Below the pieces are notes generated by a model. That model saw only the letters and a list, made by a program, of their open reading frames with translations. It did not search any database and was not told the DNA's origin. From assembly GCA_018136815.1 (NCBI GenBank), contig CM030936.1:3020474-3084473 (forward strand): a stretch of 64,000 nucleotides of DNA, read 5' to 3'. The translations under genes and the position numbers were made by a program. This DNA comes from Isochrysis galbana. Its lineage: Eukaryota; Haptophyta; Isochrysidales; Isochrysidaceae. Numbering within the stretch: position 1 is the stretch's first letter; every line of letters starts with the position of its first letter. Shown piece after piece: positions 56,407-64,000 of this stretch.

Positions 56407-57063
56407 ATGAAGACGGACGGGCTTGGGTTCACCCTCCGTGGCGGCTGGGGCGCGCCCTACACACACGTCAATGCGCCCATCTTCGAAGGCTGGAAGCAGA
56501 AGGGATGTGTGCTGACGCTCAACGCTGCAGCACTCTCCTTGATCAACCACAACACCGCCACATGCGAGCCCTTCATAAGCCTTACCGTCATGAACAAGTC
56601 CATCATAAGGCGTCTCTCTTTCGCTGGATTTCGCCACATGGAGTCGACGGTGCAGGACAGCACGTGCCTGCAGCTCATCTTCGTTGACTTCCTCTTCAAG
56701 TACGACCTGCACTCCCACTTCACATACCACCAAGATCTTCGGCACGGAAAGTCGGCGGTCTTCACGGCAGTTGTTAAGCTTACAGCAGATGAAAGCAGCC
56801 TTCACGTCGCCGGCGCTGCAGCGCCCGCTGTTTTCAAGGAGATTGGTGACGCCCATGTGCTACTGTCTCGCATGTACCACAGGTCTGGCGCAAGCACTGC
56901 TCGCACAGTGCTGGCTGTCTTCTTCTACAAGATCGGCAGGGAGCGCACGCGTCTGGAATCAGCCGGAGTCGAGACGGACGAACAGCACGAGGAAACGCAG
57001 CAGGGTGAAATAGCGGAGGGAGCATGTTCGAGCGACAGCGACAACAACGTGCCCAGCCTCTGA
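56407..57063 (+). CDS. Unrecognised 218-aa protein carried by a repeat unit
   Basis: Intact frame starting MKTDGLGFTLRGGWGAPYTH. The composition is that of a folded protein: VNAPIFEGWKQKGCVLTLNA, AALSLINHNTATCEPFISLT, FAGFRHMESTVQDSTCLQLI, FVDFLFKYDLHSHFTYHQDL, KSAVFTAVVKLTADESSLHV. An acidic C-terminal tail follows (EEIAEGACSSDSDNNVPSL-like). I recognise no family; the Asp/His-rich centre (FVDFLFKYDLHSHFTYHQD) might be a metal site, but this is speculation. It lies 100-180 bp inside inverted repeat termini and its 3' flank is a multicopy repeat, so it probably belongs to a mobile element. Only one copy of the ORF is in this window. Confidence 0.55.
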   Translation: MKTDGLGFTLRGGWGAPYTHVNAPIFEGWKQKGCVLTLNAAALSLINHNTATCEPFISLTVMNKSIIRRLSFAGFRHMESTVQDSTCLQLIFVDFLFKYDLHSHFTYHQDLRHGKSAVFTAVVKLTADESSLHVAGAAAPAVFKEIGDAHVLLSRMYHRSGASTARTVLAVFFYKIGRERTRLESAGVETDEQHEETQQGEIAEGACSSDSDNNVPSL

Positions 57064-57065
57064 AA

Positions 57066-57400
57066 ATGGGCCCCCCGCTGGCTTCATGTGTTCAGCGCGG
57101 GGCTGTTGTGTTGCTGCTGCACTTCCGCTGCTGCGCTTCCCATGTCCGCATAAGTGAATGAATCAGCTTGAGGATCTTGTATTGAATAGAACGGGTGTGT
57201 GCGCGCGGGATTTGATGTGCGCGCGCGGGCTCCGCAGCTGTATGTGGCGTCGATGCCGCAGTTGGAGTGAAGGAGTGTGCGTGCAGTGCAGGTGCCTGCT
57301 TATTTTTCCGATAACATGGGTGGTGTGCCCCACCACTTGATCAATTTTGGCTCTCAACTTGCAATCCCACGCGAGCACGATCAACAGCCACCTTGGCGGG
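57066..57400 (+). repeat. 325-bp repeat, partner of 41.86-42.18 kb
   Basis: Nearly identical to the reverse complement of 41855-42181. It follows the stop codon of the 218-aa ORF directly and leads to the terminal TTCCCAGTTGG...T-rich end at 57537. Confidence 0.85.
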
Positions 57401-57537
57401 CTACTGGCCGCCCAGCGCGCCCCGTTCACCGTGTCTTCACCTGCACCTGCAGTTCCTGCACTCTCACCTTCACCTGCACCTTCACTGAAGAAAAAACTTC
57501 GGACCAGCACCTTCCCAGTTGGAAAAATTTTTTATTG

Positions 57538-58243
57538 AGGGACGGCGAGCTCGTAGATCGGAGGGGCGAAACATTAGAGGCACGAAATGAAACGCGAACG
57601 GGGCGGTGGCCAGGGCGGCCGAGAGGAAGGGGAGCGACGCCATCGCTCGCGCTCTCTTCGTGATTCGTGACAGAACCGGATAAAAATCCCTCTACAAACC
57701 CCACACTCCACTATCTCACGCACACTCACAGTAATACGTGGGATACTAACGTAGACAGGACGAGCGCGTGAAAGGGGGGAAAGGGGGAAGAGAGAAGAAG
57801 AAGGGGGGGGGGCCGTCGCCTCTCCTCACGTGAAGAGTGAAGAGGCGGTGCTGTGGTGACTCTAGAGCCTGGTAGCCGGGGAAACTGCAGAGGGGGGGGG
57901 GGACTGCGAGGGGGGGGGGGGACTGCAGAGGGGGGGTGAAATGCAGAAAAGGCGGGGGGGGGGATGCAGAGGGTCCCAGTTCTGTTACCTGCATGTATTA
58001 CCTTAAACGCGTGAACAATTACCTTAACGGTAAAAATAAAACTCAAATCCTCGAATTTTGAGACGAAAATCGGCGAACCTGGACTTGAGCCCAGGGGAAA
58101 TCCGAATCTGCACGCTTTGCGCGACCACGACGAACATAGAAGACGGTATATAACGAAGAAGGCTCGTACTCGTGCCGAAATATTCATGCCAAAAGGCCTG
58201 AATACAACAGTTCCGTTGCCGTTACCGAAAAAGTCTCGCTCAT
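57538..58243. other. No gene
   Basis: 57725-57860 matches 18840-19040 inverted. G runs at 57890-57960 are repeated blocks of ACTG(C)(A/C)GAGGGGGGGGG. No ORF with a recognised domain. Confidence 0.4.
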
Positions 58244-58345
58244 CTCGTCACATCTCATCGGGCCCTCGGGCCATCTCGTTACATCTCGTCGGGCCCTCAG
58301 GCCATCTCGTTATATCTCATCGGGCCCTCAGACTATCTCGTTACG
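58244..58345 (+). repeat. 31-bp tandem repeat, three units
   Basis: The unit CATCTCATCGGGCCCTCGGG followed by CCATCTCGTTA occurs three times with small changes (CATCTCGTCGGGCCCTCAGG; TATCTCATCGGGCCCTCAGA). Confidence 0.85.
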
Positions 58346-58515
58346 ATCCAAGCCGTTCCGCTCATTCTAACAGGCATGAGGCGCCTCCCCCATGCAAACG
58401 AAGTATAAACTAATTCTTCCCATGTTTGCAACCATCCGCGACAACAAAGCGACCACCCTCTCCCATTCCTCCCCCACCACGCCAAAACTAGCAAGTGCAA
58501 ATTTCGCAAGATCAG
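58346..58515. other. Short spacer before the Ulp1-like gene
   Basis: It includes GAAGTATAAACTAATTCTTC followed by CCCATG, a decayed version of the palindrome-ATGG module seen at 50.7 kb. Confidence 0.4.
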
Positions 58516-59547
58516 CTAGAGGCTAGAGGGGCTTCGCGCCACCAGGCTGTTGAATAATGTTGGTGGCCAAGATCCGCACTGCCAGTCATCGAAAGAGTGG
58601 CTCGCTTTGATGCGTGCGACCATATCGTAGCGGCTATCCACCAGACACTGAGCAATTCTTCTACGGAGGCTTCTCATGTTAGCAGAGCTATATGGGAAAC
58701 CTGCCTCAAGTCCACATGCAGCGACGCGGTCTGCCGCGGCGCAGGTAAAGATGCCGCAGTCTCCTGCGAAGTTCGGGTCGCGCTGCGGCGCGAAGCTGGG
58801 GGACAGAACGAGGAGCGGTGCGCCAGTAACATTCTCCTCAAAAAGCCATTTTGCTAGGCAATTAAGCGCCTTCTCGCCGCACGATGCATCCCAGGCAGTG
58901 CGCTCATCACGTGCCGAGTCCATGCACCACAAGACTGGCCTACTGAACTTGCGCAGATCGCAGACTGCGAGCCACCAGTGCTTGCCGCCAGCGTGGACCG
59001 GCACACAGACAAATTCCGCGTCTGCGACTCGCTCGATGCCGGCCCTCTCTACCAACTTCTGTGGCTCTGTCCAGCGGCGGACACGCTGATAGTGGAAGGA
59101 GTCGCAGTCCATGCCGCCAAGTATTGAGAGAAAATACGTATTCCACATGAGCACTCGGCCGCGGCAGCCCCGTTGCACGATTGAGAGGAAGGCGTTCAGC
59201 ACATCGTCTCCAATCCAGCAACCTGGCGTGAGCAGTCCTGACAGGTCGATCGGCACGTCGTCGACGGAGCAGGATGCCACAGGTGTCGGTGCACACCACG
59301 AGTGATAACCACAGATGAGCCGATAGAGGAGCGGGCGGCTCGAGCATCCCCCCGAGCACGGCGCACGCGACGGCTGAAGGTCGTCCACGACATCATAGCG
59401 CAGCCGGCCATCCAATTCAGTACGCCCTAGTGGCAGAGAGTTCGGAGGATTGTCTTCTGCCGCCCCGTCCATCGGCCAGCGCCCAAGCGAGGAGGCGAGG
59501 AGGCCCGAGGCAGACGATCGCGCACCTGAGAATCCCGGATGGTACAT
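58516..59547 (-). CDS. Ulp1/SENP-type C48 cysteine protease
   Basis: A 343-aa product; an inner ATG at 59472 would give 318 aa. The C-terminal 230 residues form a Ulp1 domain: WIGDDVLNAFLSIVQ (substrate-side helix), VLMWNTYFLSIL, FVCVPVHAGGKHWWLAVCDL (catalytic His), VLWCMDSARDE (catalytic Asp), then APQRDPNFAGDCGIFTCAAA (oxyanion Gln and nucleophile Cys). All four residues are present, so activity on SUMO or another ubiquitin-like protein is likely. The N-terminal 100 residues show no domain. Ulp1 proteases are both host deSUMOylases and frequent passengers of eukaryotic DNA transposons. The foldback repeat directly upstream (59556-59642) and surrounding retroelements keep the second option open. 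Confidence 0.85.
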   Translation of the reverse strand: MYHPGFSGARSSASGLLASSLGRWPMDGAAEDNPPNSLPLGRTELDGRLRYDVVDDLQPSRAPCSGGCSSRPLLYRLICGYHSWCAPTPVASCSVDDVPIDLSGLLTPGCWIGDDVLNAFLSIVQRGCRGRVLMWNTYFLSILGGMDCDSFHYQRVRRWTEPQKLVERAGIERVADAEFVCVPVHAGGKHWWLAVCDLRKFSRPVLWCMDSARDERTAWDASCGEKALNCLAKWLFEENVTGAPLLVLSPSFAPQRDPNFAGDCGIFTCAAADRVAACGLEAGFPYSSANMRSLRRRIAQCLVDSRYDMVARIKASHSFDDWQCGSWPPTLFNSLVARSPSSL

Positions 59548-59555
59548 TAGAGGGT

Positions 59556-59642
59556 TTTTGCAGGCCGCAACAGGGCCCCAACAGCCCCCCGCCCCAACAG
59601 TGTCGGGGCGCTGTTGAGGCTCTATTGCGGCCCTCTTGCAAA
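59556..59642. repeat. Imperfect foldback (inverted repeat) upstream of the Ulp1 gene
   Basis: The left arm TTTTTGCAGGCCGCAACAGG-GCCCCAACAGC pairs with the right arm whose reverse complement is TTTTGCAAGAGGGCCGCAAT-AGAGCCTCAACAGCGCC, across a spacer of about 15 bp. It could be a MITE-like foldback or an RNA hairpin in the 5' flank. Confidence 0.65.
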
Positions 59643-59911
59643 AGGAGAAAACCGCGTTTCCCTCTCAATAGCGGTCTTCTCAACCGCGGTAGAGCGGTCT
59701 GCGGCAGTACGCAGGGGTGCGATGCCGACGCGCCCCTTCACGGCACAGGAGCTGGAGGACGCGGAGCTAGCCATGATGCTGGCCCACTTGAAGCGCAGGA
59801 TAGAAGTCCAGGAGAGCCGTAGACCGCGGAGCCGACGCGGCGTCCGTCGACCCCAGGTGGGCAGCTGAGACGGAGGGCCTTCGACAGTCCTTTGCCAGGC
59901 CTTGACTCAAT

Positions 59912-62900
59912 TAATAATAATAATAAAACATCTGAGCGTTAGTACCACTACTCCCACTAGCCCGGTACCAACACGACAGCCCTCAGCGCACCTGCCCGTA
60001 CACCATGGCGCGTGTTGTTGCCACAGATACATACACCTATGCACCCCTCCAAATCTCCCCCCTCGCATGCCCCCGGCTCCCATTCTAACTCCCCACAAGT
60101 TAAAATGAGGGAAAACCCATTGAGGCGGACCGGTCGACGCCGGCCGACTCTCCGGGAAAAAGCACCGGGGGGGGGGGAGGAACCTCTCGTCGAGAAGCGG
60201 AACGGCCCTTACAGCTCGCGCCGCGAGCAGTCCTCGAAGAAATAAATGACTGCGCCCCCCTATACCTGCCACAGGGACGTCTTGAGCCACTCCCTTCTTC
60301 TCCCCCTCCTGTCGCCAGCCGCCCCCCTTCGCCCGTTTGCTAACGCAAACGGGGCCCGTTTCTTACCGCACTCCATCGGGGGGGGTGCAAATCCCCCCCT
60401 CTCCCCCTCTCCATTCTCCTCCACCCCTCTCCCTGCGGCGCGTCGCCATGCGGCGCGCCACGGCCTGCTCTCAGAGGGCCTTTGGGAGCTCCCAGAGGGC
60501 CAGCAAGGGCAGCTCAGGGGGCAGTGGAGGCTGGGGCTCAGCCCCTGGCCCCCCCTGCCTCTCCCACATGGATGTGCGCTTTCCGTTTCGGACGCGCTTT
60601 CTGCCGTCGTCAATGTCTCCGTGGCGTGTCTAACTAGTGTGTCCCATGTTTCCAAGAATTTGTCCCTTGGGATATATTCTCCCTGAAATTGTATATACGT
60701 ATCGTTGTTTCTGAGGTATTGCGCGCATTCTTCTCTACTATAGGGTATGCTCGCTTCGTGGTCTTTGAAGACGTTGTGTAAGGCGTTGCATTCTAGCTTG
60801 TTCCATAGCTTTGCCCACGTGGGGTTCAGCTTGGGGCCTGGGTGCGTGGGGCTACCCCACATGGGTTGTGAGAGTGCTCCTTCCCTGCTCACTTTCAGGG
60901 ACGTGAGATCTAGTTCGCGGATGTTGTTTAGCGCCTGTTTCCAGAACGCAGGGAGTTTGCTTTTGCCCGCCATTCCGTCGGTAAGTCTGTTTGCGGGGAT
61001 TGTCGAAAGAACCGCTGCTCTTCCCAGGTTCGTGCGGCAGAACCAAGCGTCTAGCACTTGTTTCCATTGTGCTTGGCGTGCGTCCAGGTAGTTCAGGATC
61101 CATTTGGCCTGCAGTGCTTTAACGTGGTTACCCCAGTCCAGCAGACCCAGCCCCAAGTGCGGCCCTTTCTCCGAAGTGTTTTTGATTGGAATTTCGGGGT
61201 GTTTCACCCATTGCAGTCTCCGTCCGGTGCGCGCGTTCGTCCACATGATTCTGTCCACGGATCTTTTTACCGCTGCGTGGAACGATCTCGGGGCTGCAAG
61301 TGTTTGTAGCCAGTACCTAGGAATAGAGTATATGAGAAAGTTAGCTACCTTCGTTTTCCCGTGTATGGATAGATTATTCGTCATCGGTGCGTATATGGTG
61401 GTTTTTTTCTCTATCTTGTCGGCTAGTTTGCGCCAGAACTCTTTGATGGCCTGGGGTGCCATGCGCTTACGCTCTTCGCGCTCGAGCCGTGCGGCTTTTT
61501 CCTCGGCGCACACACAAATGCGGAGAGGGGGTTGGAAGGCTAGGGCGTAGTCTTTATTATATCCCTTGCATCCCTTTGGACCCGCGTGGATGCACAGGTT
61601 CTTTATGTCGCCGCCGAGCTCGCGGCAGTTCCGGACCGCGTACTCAATGGGGTAAGGGGCTCCGTTGACGCTGAGAAGGATCTTGCGCGGAAAGTCGAAC
61701 GATTTGAACGAGCCCTGCTTGGGAGTCACGTAGAGATGGTAGACTTCTTTCTTACCTTGAGTTACAAGGATCCCTTCTTTGGTGAGGATCTTGGTCCGTT
61801 CTTGGTTCCCTTGCAGGAAGTAGAAGCCTTGGTTCTCAACCGCCTTGGCGAGCGAGCTGATTGTAATAATACTCTTCAGTTCGAACTTGTAGTTGCGCAC
61901 CACTAGGTGCGCCGAGACATCTTGGAAGGCACCGGCCACCGCTTTATCGGACGCCCGCGGGAGTCCCTTGAGCTTTTCGTCGAGGGTTTGATATTTGACC
62001 GCTATTGGGCACGGGATGCCCGCCTTGCGAAAGTCGGCTACGTCTTTGTACATTTCGCGAAATTGATTCGCGCAATCCGCCGTGACCATGATCTCCCATG
62101 GACCGGAGGCGCTTTTAGACAAAAAGTCGGGTTCCAGGTCGACGCCTTCGAGTTTGTTGAGATGCGCAACAATGGCGCTCAGGGTCTCTTCGTCTTTAGC
62201 CTTGTGGCCCTTCTCGTACGCCGTGAAGGTGATGACGATCTTGTGAGAGTCTGGGAATTCGGCCTCTTCCTCGGGCTCGGGCTCGAGGTCTTCGTCGAGT
62301 AGGGCCACCTGTGTGACCGTGGGGGAAGATGAGATTAGTCTCTTGTTTGTTCGTGTTTCTCTAGGGCCCAACGGGCTCAGTGTGCCTTCAGCGCTACAGC
62401 TTCCTCTCAAGGATTTCGAGTAGGGTGTATTTTGTGTTGGCCCAATTTCGTGTTGGTGTTTGTTGTGGTGGGCCTCTGAGGCCAGTGTTGTGCTCGTCGC
62501 CCTGGCGCCCGAGACGCGGCCTTCTGCCCGTCCTTCGTCGTCGCTGTAGAGTGCCTCTCCGGTGTCGTCTTCTCTGTTGTCTCTGTCCCCCTTGTTGGGG
62601 GCCCACAGCTGTCCAGTGTTCTTGGCCTTTGTCGACATACCCCCATGGGGGTCTTGTCTATGATGGTGCCGGGCCAGCCCCTCGTGCCGGGGCACGAGGG
62701 CGGTACCGCGGCTGTGTAGGGGCCAGGCCCGGAGGCCTTCCCTGTTGGAACGTCCCTCTTGTGTGGTGTGACTGGGGTGGCTGTGTGGGGTGATGTGGGT
62801 GTGCTGCATGCTGGCTGCTGCCAGCATGCAGGCTGTTGTGTCTCCGTTCTCAGGGGTGGGCGGGCGCGGCCCGCTGGCTCCTGTGCCCACCTGGTCGGGC

Positions 62901-63031
62901 GGGTCGTCTTGGCGTGGTCGCTTCGGCGACAGTGGCGTGTCCATGAACGCTTCGTCCATGGCGGCGAGGGCGGCGGCAGCGAGGGCGGGAGGCGGCGCGC
63001 GCTCCATGACCCTATCAGTTTACTGATAGTT
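59912..63031 (-). mobile_element. 3.1-kb LINE with 5' hairpin and 915-codon fused ORF
   Basis: On the - strand it starts AACTATCAGTAAACTGATAG (perfect 8-bp stem), GGTC, ATG 63007. The ORF runs to 60260, and the remaining 3' region matches 1930-2455 and 54532-55240. The 3' terminus is GGTACTAACGCTCAGATG followed by TTTTATTATTATTATTAA at about 59912. A target duplication was not found. Confidence 0.75.
60260..63007 (-). pseudogene. LINE ORF1 fused in frame to a reverse-transcriptase C-terminal region
   Basis: 915 codons without a stop. The N-terminal 215 residues are low complexity with a DEDLEPEPEEEAEF acidic patch. About residues 245-400 form an ORF1-like globular part (HKIVITFTAYEKGHKAKDEE, GPWEIMVTADCANQFREMYK, NYKFELKSIITISSLAKAVE). 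From about residue 540 the sequence becomes the post-catalytic (thumb/connection) region typical of LINE reverse transcriptases: LSIHGKTKVANFLIYSIPRY, RRLQWVKHPEIPI, LGLGLLDWGNHVKALQAKWI and LNYLDARQAQWKQVLDAWF. The endonuclease and the catalytic palm (GVPQG and FADD-type motifs) are absent. The last 110 codons read into the 3' region. It is an internal deletion that kept the frame. Confidence 0.75.
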
Positions 63032-63443
63032 CGATGGCCTACCCTTCGTCGAGAAAGACAATGGGACGATGAGCACTACTCGCTCCTAGCAGGGATTGGG
63101 CTGTTGTCGGATGTCGAAAAGAAAACGCCTCGAGTGCCCCCTCCCCCTCCCCCTCCCCACCCCCACGCCCCCTACTGCAGGAGAAGAGAACTTTTATCAT
63201 CCAGAAGGGGAGGAGGGAGTGGTGTGGGGAGGGCGGGGGCGGGGGGAGGGAGGGGGGGGGGGAGGGGGGGGGGCGGCGGCGCGGGGGAGAGAGGGAGGCG
63301 GCGCGGGGGAGGAAGGGGGGGGGCGGGGGGGGGGGGGGGAAGGGGGGCGGGGTCCAAGCCCCCAGGGTGTGGCGTGGGCTACCCTTCTCCCTTCTCTCCC
63401 CCTCCCTCTCCGCCCCGTCTCCCCCGCTCCTCTCCCTTCCGGC
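63032..63443. promoter_or_regulatory. 5' flank of UBE2O with long G tracts
   Basis: 63225-63350 is nearly pure G with A interruptions on the + strand, able to form G-quadruplexes, followed by a CT-rich tract (63380-63440) directly before the ATG. Frames crossing this region are composition artefacts. Confidence 0.5.
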
Positions 63444-64000
63444 ATGCCTCCCCAACAGAGGATCTTCACCGACGACCTGGTGGTGAAGGAGGGCCGAATC
63501 GGGCTGGTCGAGCGGGCGCCAAACTCTTCCGATGACGAGGACGACGACGACATCATCTCCGATGAGGCAGCTCACCCAGAGCGGCTGCCGCCCGGTTCGG
63601 CAAAGGTGCACTGGGCAGCTGCTGATGAGCCCAAGACAGAGTTTATCGACGATCTGCGATTGGCCGATCGCGTGTTTTTGCTTGGAGACATCGTCTCGCG
63701 CAGCGATGCCCAGCTCGGACAGACCGGTATTGTCGTTGGCATGCGCATGTACTGCGATGTGCGTACACGCGATGGAGTGGTGCTTCATCGAGTCCCCACA
63801 GAGCTCCTCCAGCCTCTCGCGGCGTGCCGTCCGGGAGCGCTGGTACTTCATGCACACAGCAGATGGCTCGGGCGCGTGGATGAGGTCTATGACAATGTGC
63901 AGCTCGCGTTTGATGACGGGGCGATCTGCAAGGTGCGCACGTTCCGTCGGATGGACGATGTGAGCACATGATGTGGGCAGTAAATGATGCCTGCCAATTC
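63444..64000 (+). CDS. UBE2O: E2/E3 ubiquitin-conjugating enzyme UBE2O, first coding exon
   Basis: From ATG 63444 (MPPQQRIFTDDLVVKEGRIG) the first exon encodes the N-terminal tudor/SH3-like region of UBE2O, the large hybrid E2/E3 that ubiquitinates orphan and ribosomal proteins. Key stretches are RIGLVERAPNSSDDEDDDDI, FIDDLRLADRVFLLGDIVSR, AQLGQTGIVVGMRMYCDVRT, VLHRVPTELLQPLAACRPGA then LVLHAHSRWLGRVDEVYDNV and QLAFDDGAICKVRTFRRMDD. The frame hits a stop at 63969-63971, but a good donor (GTGAGC) begins at 63960, so coding most likely ends at 63959 and continues past the window. The catalytic UBC domain lies beyond the edge. Confidence 0.82.

Larger units (their letters stand above)
56222..57537 (+). 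mobile_element. 1.3-kb unit with inverted termini enclosing a 218-aa ORF
   Basis: The left end reads AATAAAAAATAATTACAACT-GGGAATATC and the right end, as reverse complement, AATAAAAAATTTTTCCAACT-GGGAAGGTGC. The subterminal block GCCGCTGGCCGATGCCGCAC recurs inverted at 42.57 kb next to the same terminus. It contains the ORF 56407-57063 and the 325-bp repeat shared with 41.86-42.18 kb. It may be a TIR element or two inverted LINE ends. No target duplication was confirmed. Confidence 0.55.

Noticed and set aside
63096..63443. N-terminal extension of UBE2O through the G-rich tract
   Set aside because: The translation is pure Gly/Arg/Glu from a G-run; the conserved protein starts at ATG 63444.
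1..64000. tRNA, rRNA or snRNA genes
   Set aside because: I saw no cloverleaf with A and B boxes or recognisable rRNA/snRNA core while reading; a covariance-model scan would be needed to exclude them.

Overview
This is a eukaryotic nuclear window from a GC-rich, repeat-dense genome. The evidence is spliced genes with GT-AG introns, nuclear-encoded mitochondrial and cytosolic housekeeping proteins, an ER-retention signal (HDEL), two genes of the motile flagellum (a DNAL1-like axonemal dynein light chain and a CFAP300-like dynein assembly factor) and abundant non-LTR and Ty3/gypsy retroelements. A flagellated unicellular alga is the most likely source. The RAP protein with AWAFA-type repeats and the diacylglycerol kinase with a signal-peptide-like start would suit a haptophyte or stramenopile alga, but I cannot fix the lineage from sequence alone. 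The window contains one assembly gap of exactly 100 N.

Layout. 1-2.5 kb: LINE fragments. 2.6-5.1 kb: organellar RAP-domain protein (-). 8.0-11.0 kb: diacylglycerol kinase (-) and DNAL1 (+), divergent. 11.8-16.3 kb: a damaged chromodomain Ty3/gypsy element plus minisatellites. 16.8-18.3 kb: family-25-like glycosyltransferase (+). 20.3-21.8 kb: eIF2B delta (-). 22.3-24.9 kb: LTR and LINE debris. 25.2-26.2 kb: an unrecognised gene (-) next to a cytochrome b561 fragment (+). 27.3-28.1 kb: CFAP300 (-). 28.3-28.5 kb: a MITE with its target duplication. 29-32.4 kb: LINE debris, a 5'-truncated mRNA cap (guanine-N7) methyltransferase, and a 264-bp duplication around a small membrane-protein gene. 33.5-34.3 kb: ER-resident HDEL protein. 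35.7-36.5 kb: zinc-knuckle ORF. 38.8-40.6 kb: NDUFS8 (-) and RPB4 (+), divergent. 42.9-45.6 kb: a large disordered protein (-) divergent from a small basic protein (+). 48.6-49.5 kb: SAICAR synthetase (+). 49.8-52.9 kb: two LINE-derived elements, an AT-rich island and a hairpin array. 53-57.5 kb: nested LTR and retroelement insertions with a 218-aa ORF. 58.5-59.5 kb: Ulp1-like protease (-). 59.9-63.0 kb: a LINE with a 915-codon in-frame ORF. 63.4 kb to the end: the first coding exon of UBE2O.

The host genes are unrelated housekeeping genes (translation, transcription, purine synthesis, respiration, ubiquitin, flagella), often in divergent pairs with short spacers, and do not form one pathway.

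The most unusual material is the retroelement population. Several repeat families begin with an 18-20 bp palindrome followed a few bases later by ATGG. In one family the palindrome differs between four copies by compensatory changes. Where coding direction can be read, two families end in a T tract on the sense strand rather than poly(A). Insertions with preserved target-site duplications of 18, 19 and 22 bp delimit three retroelement insertions, and an 8-bp duplication delimits a MITE.
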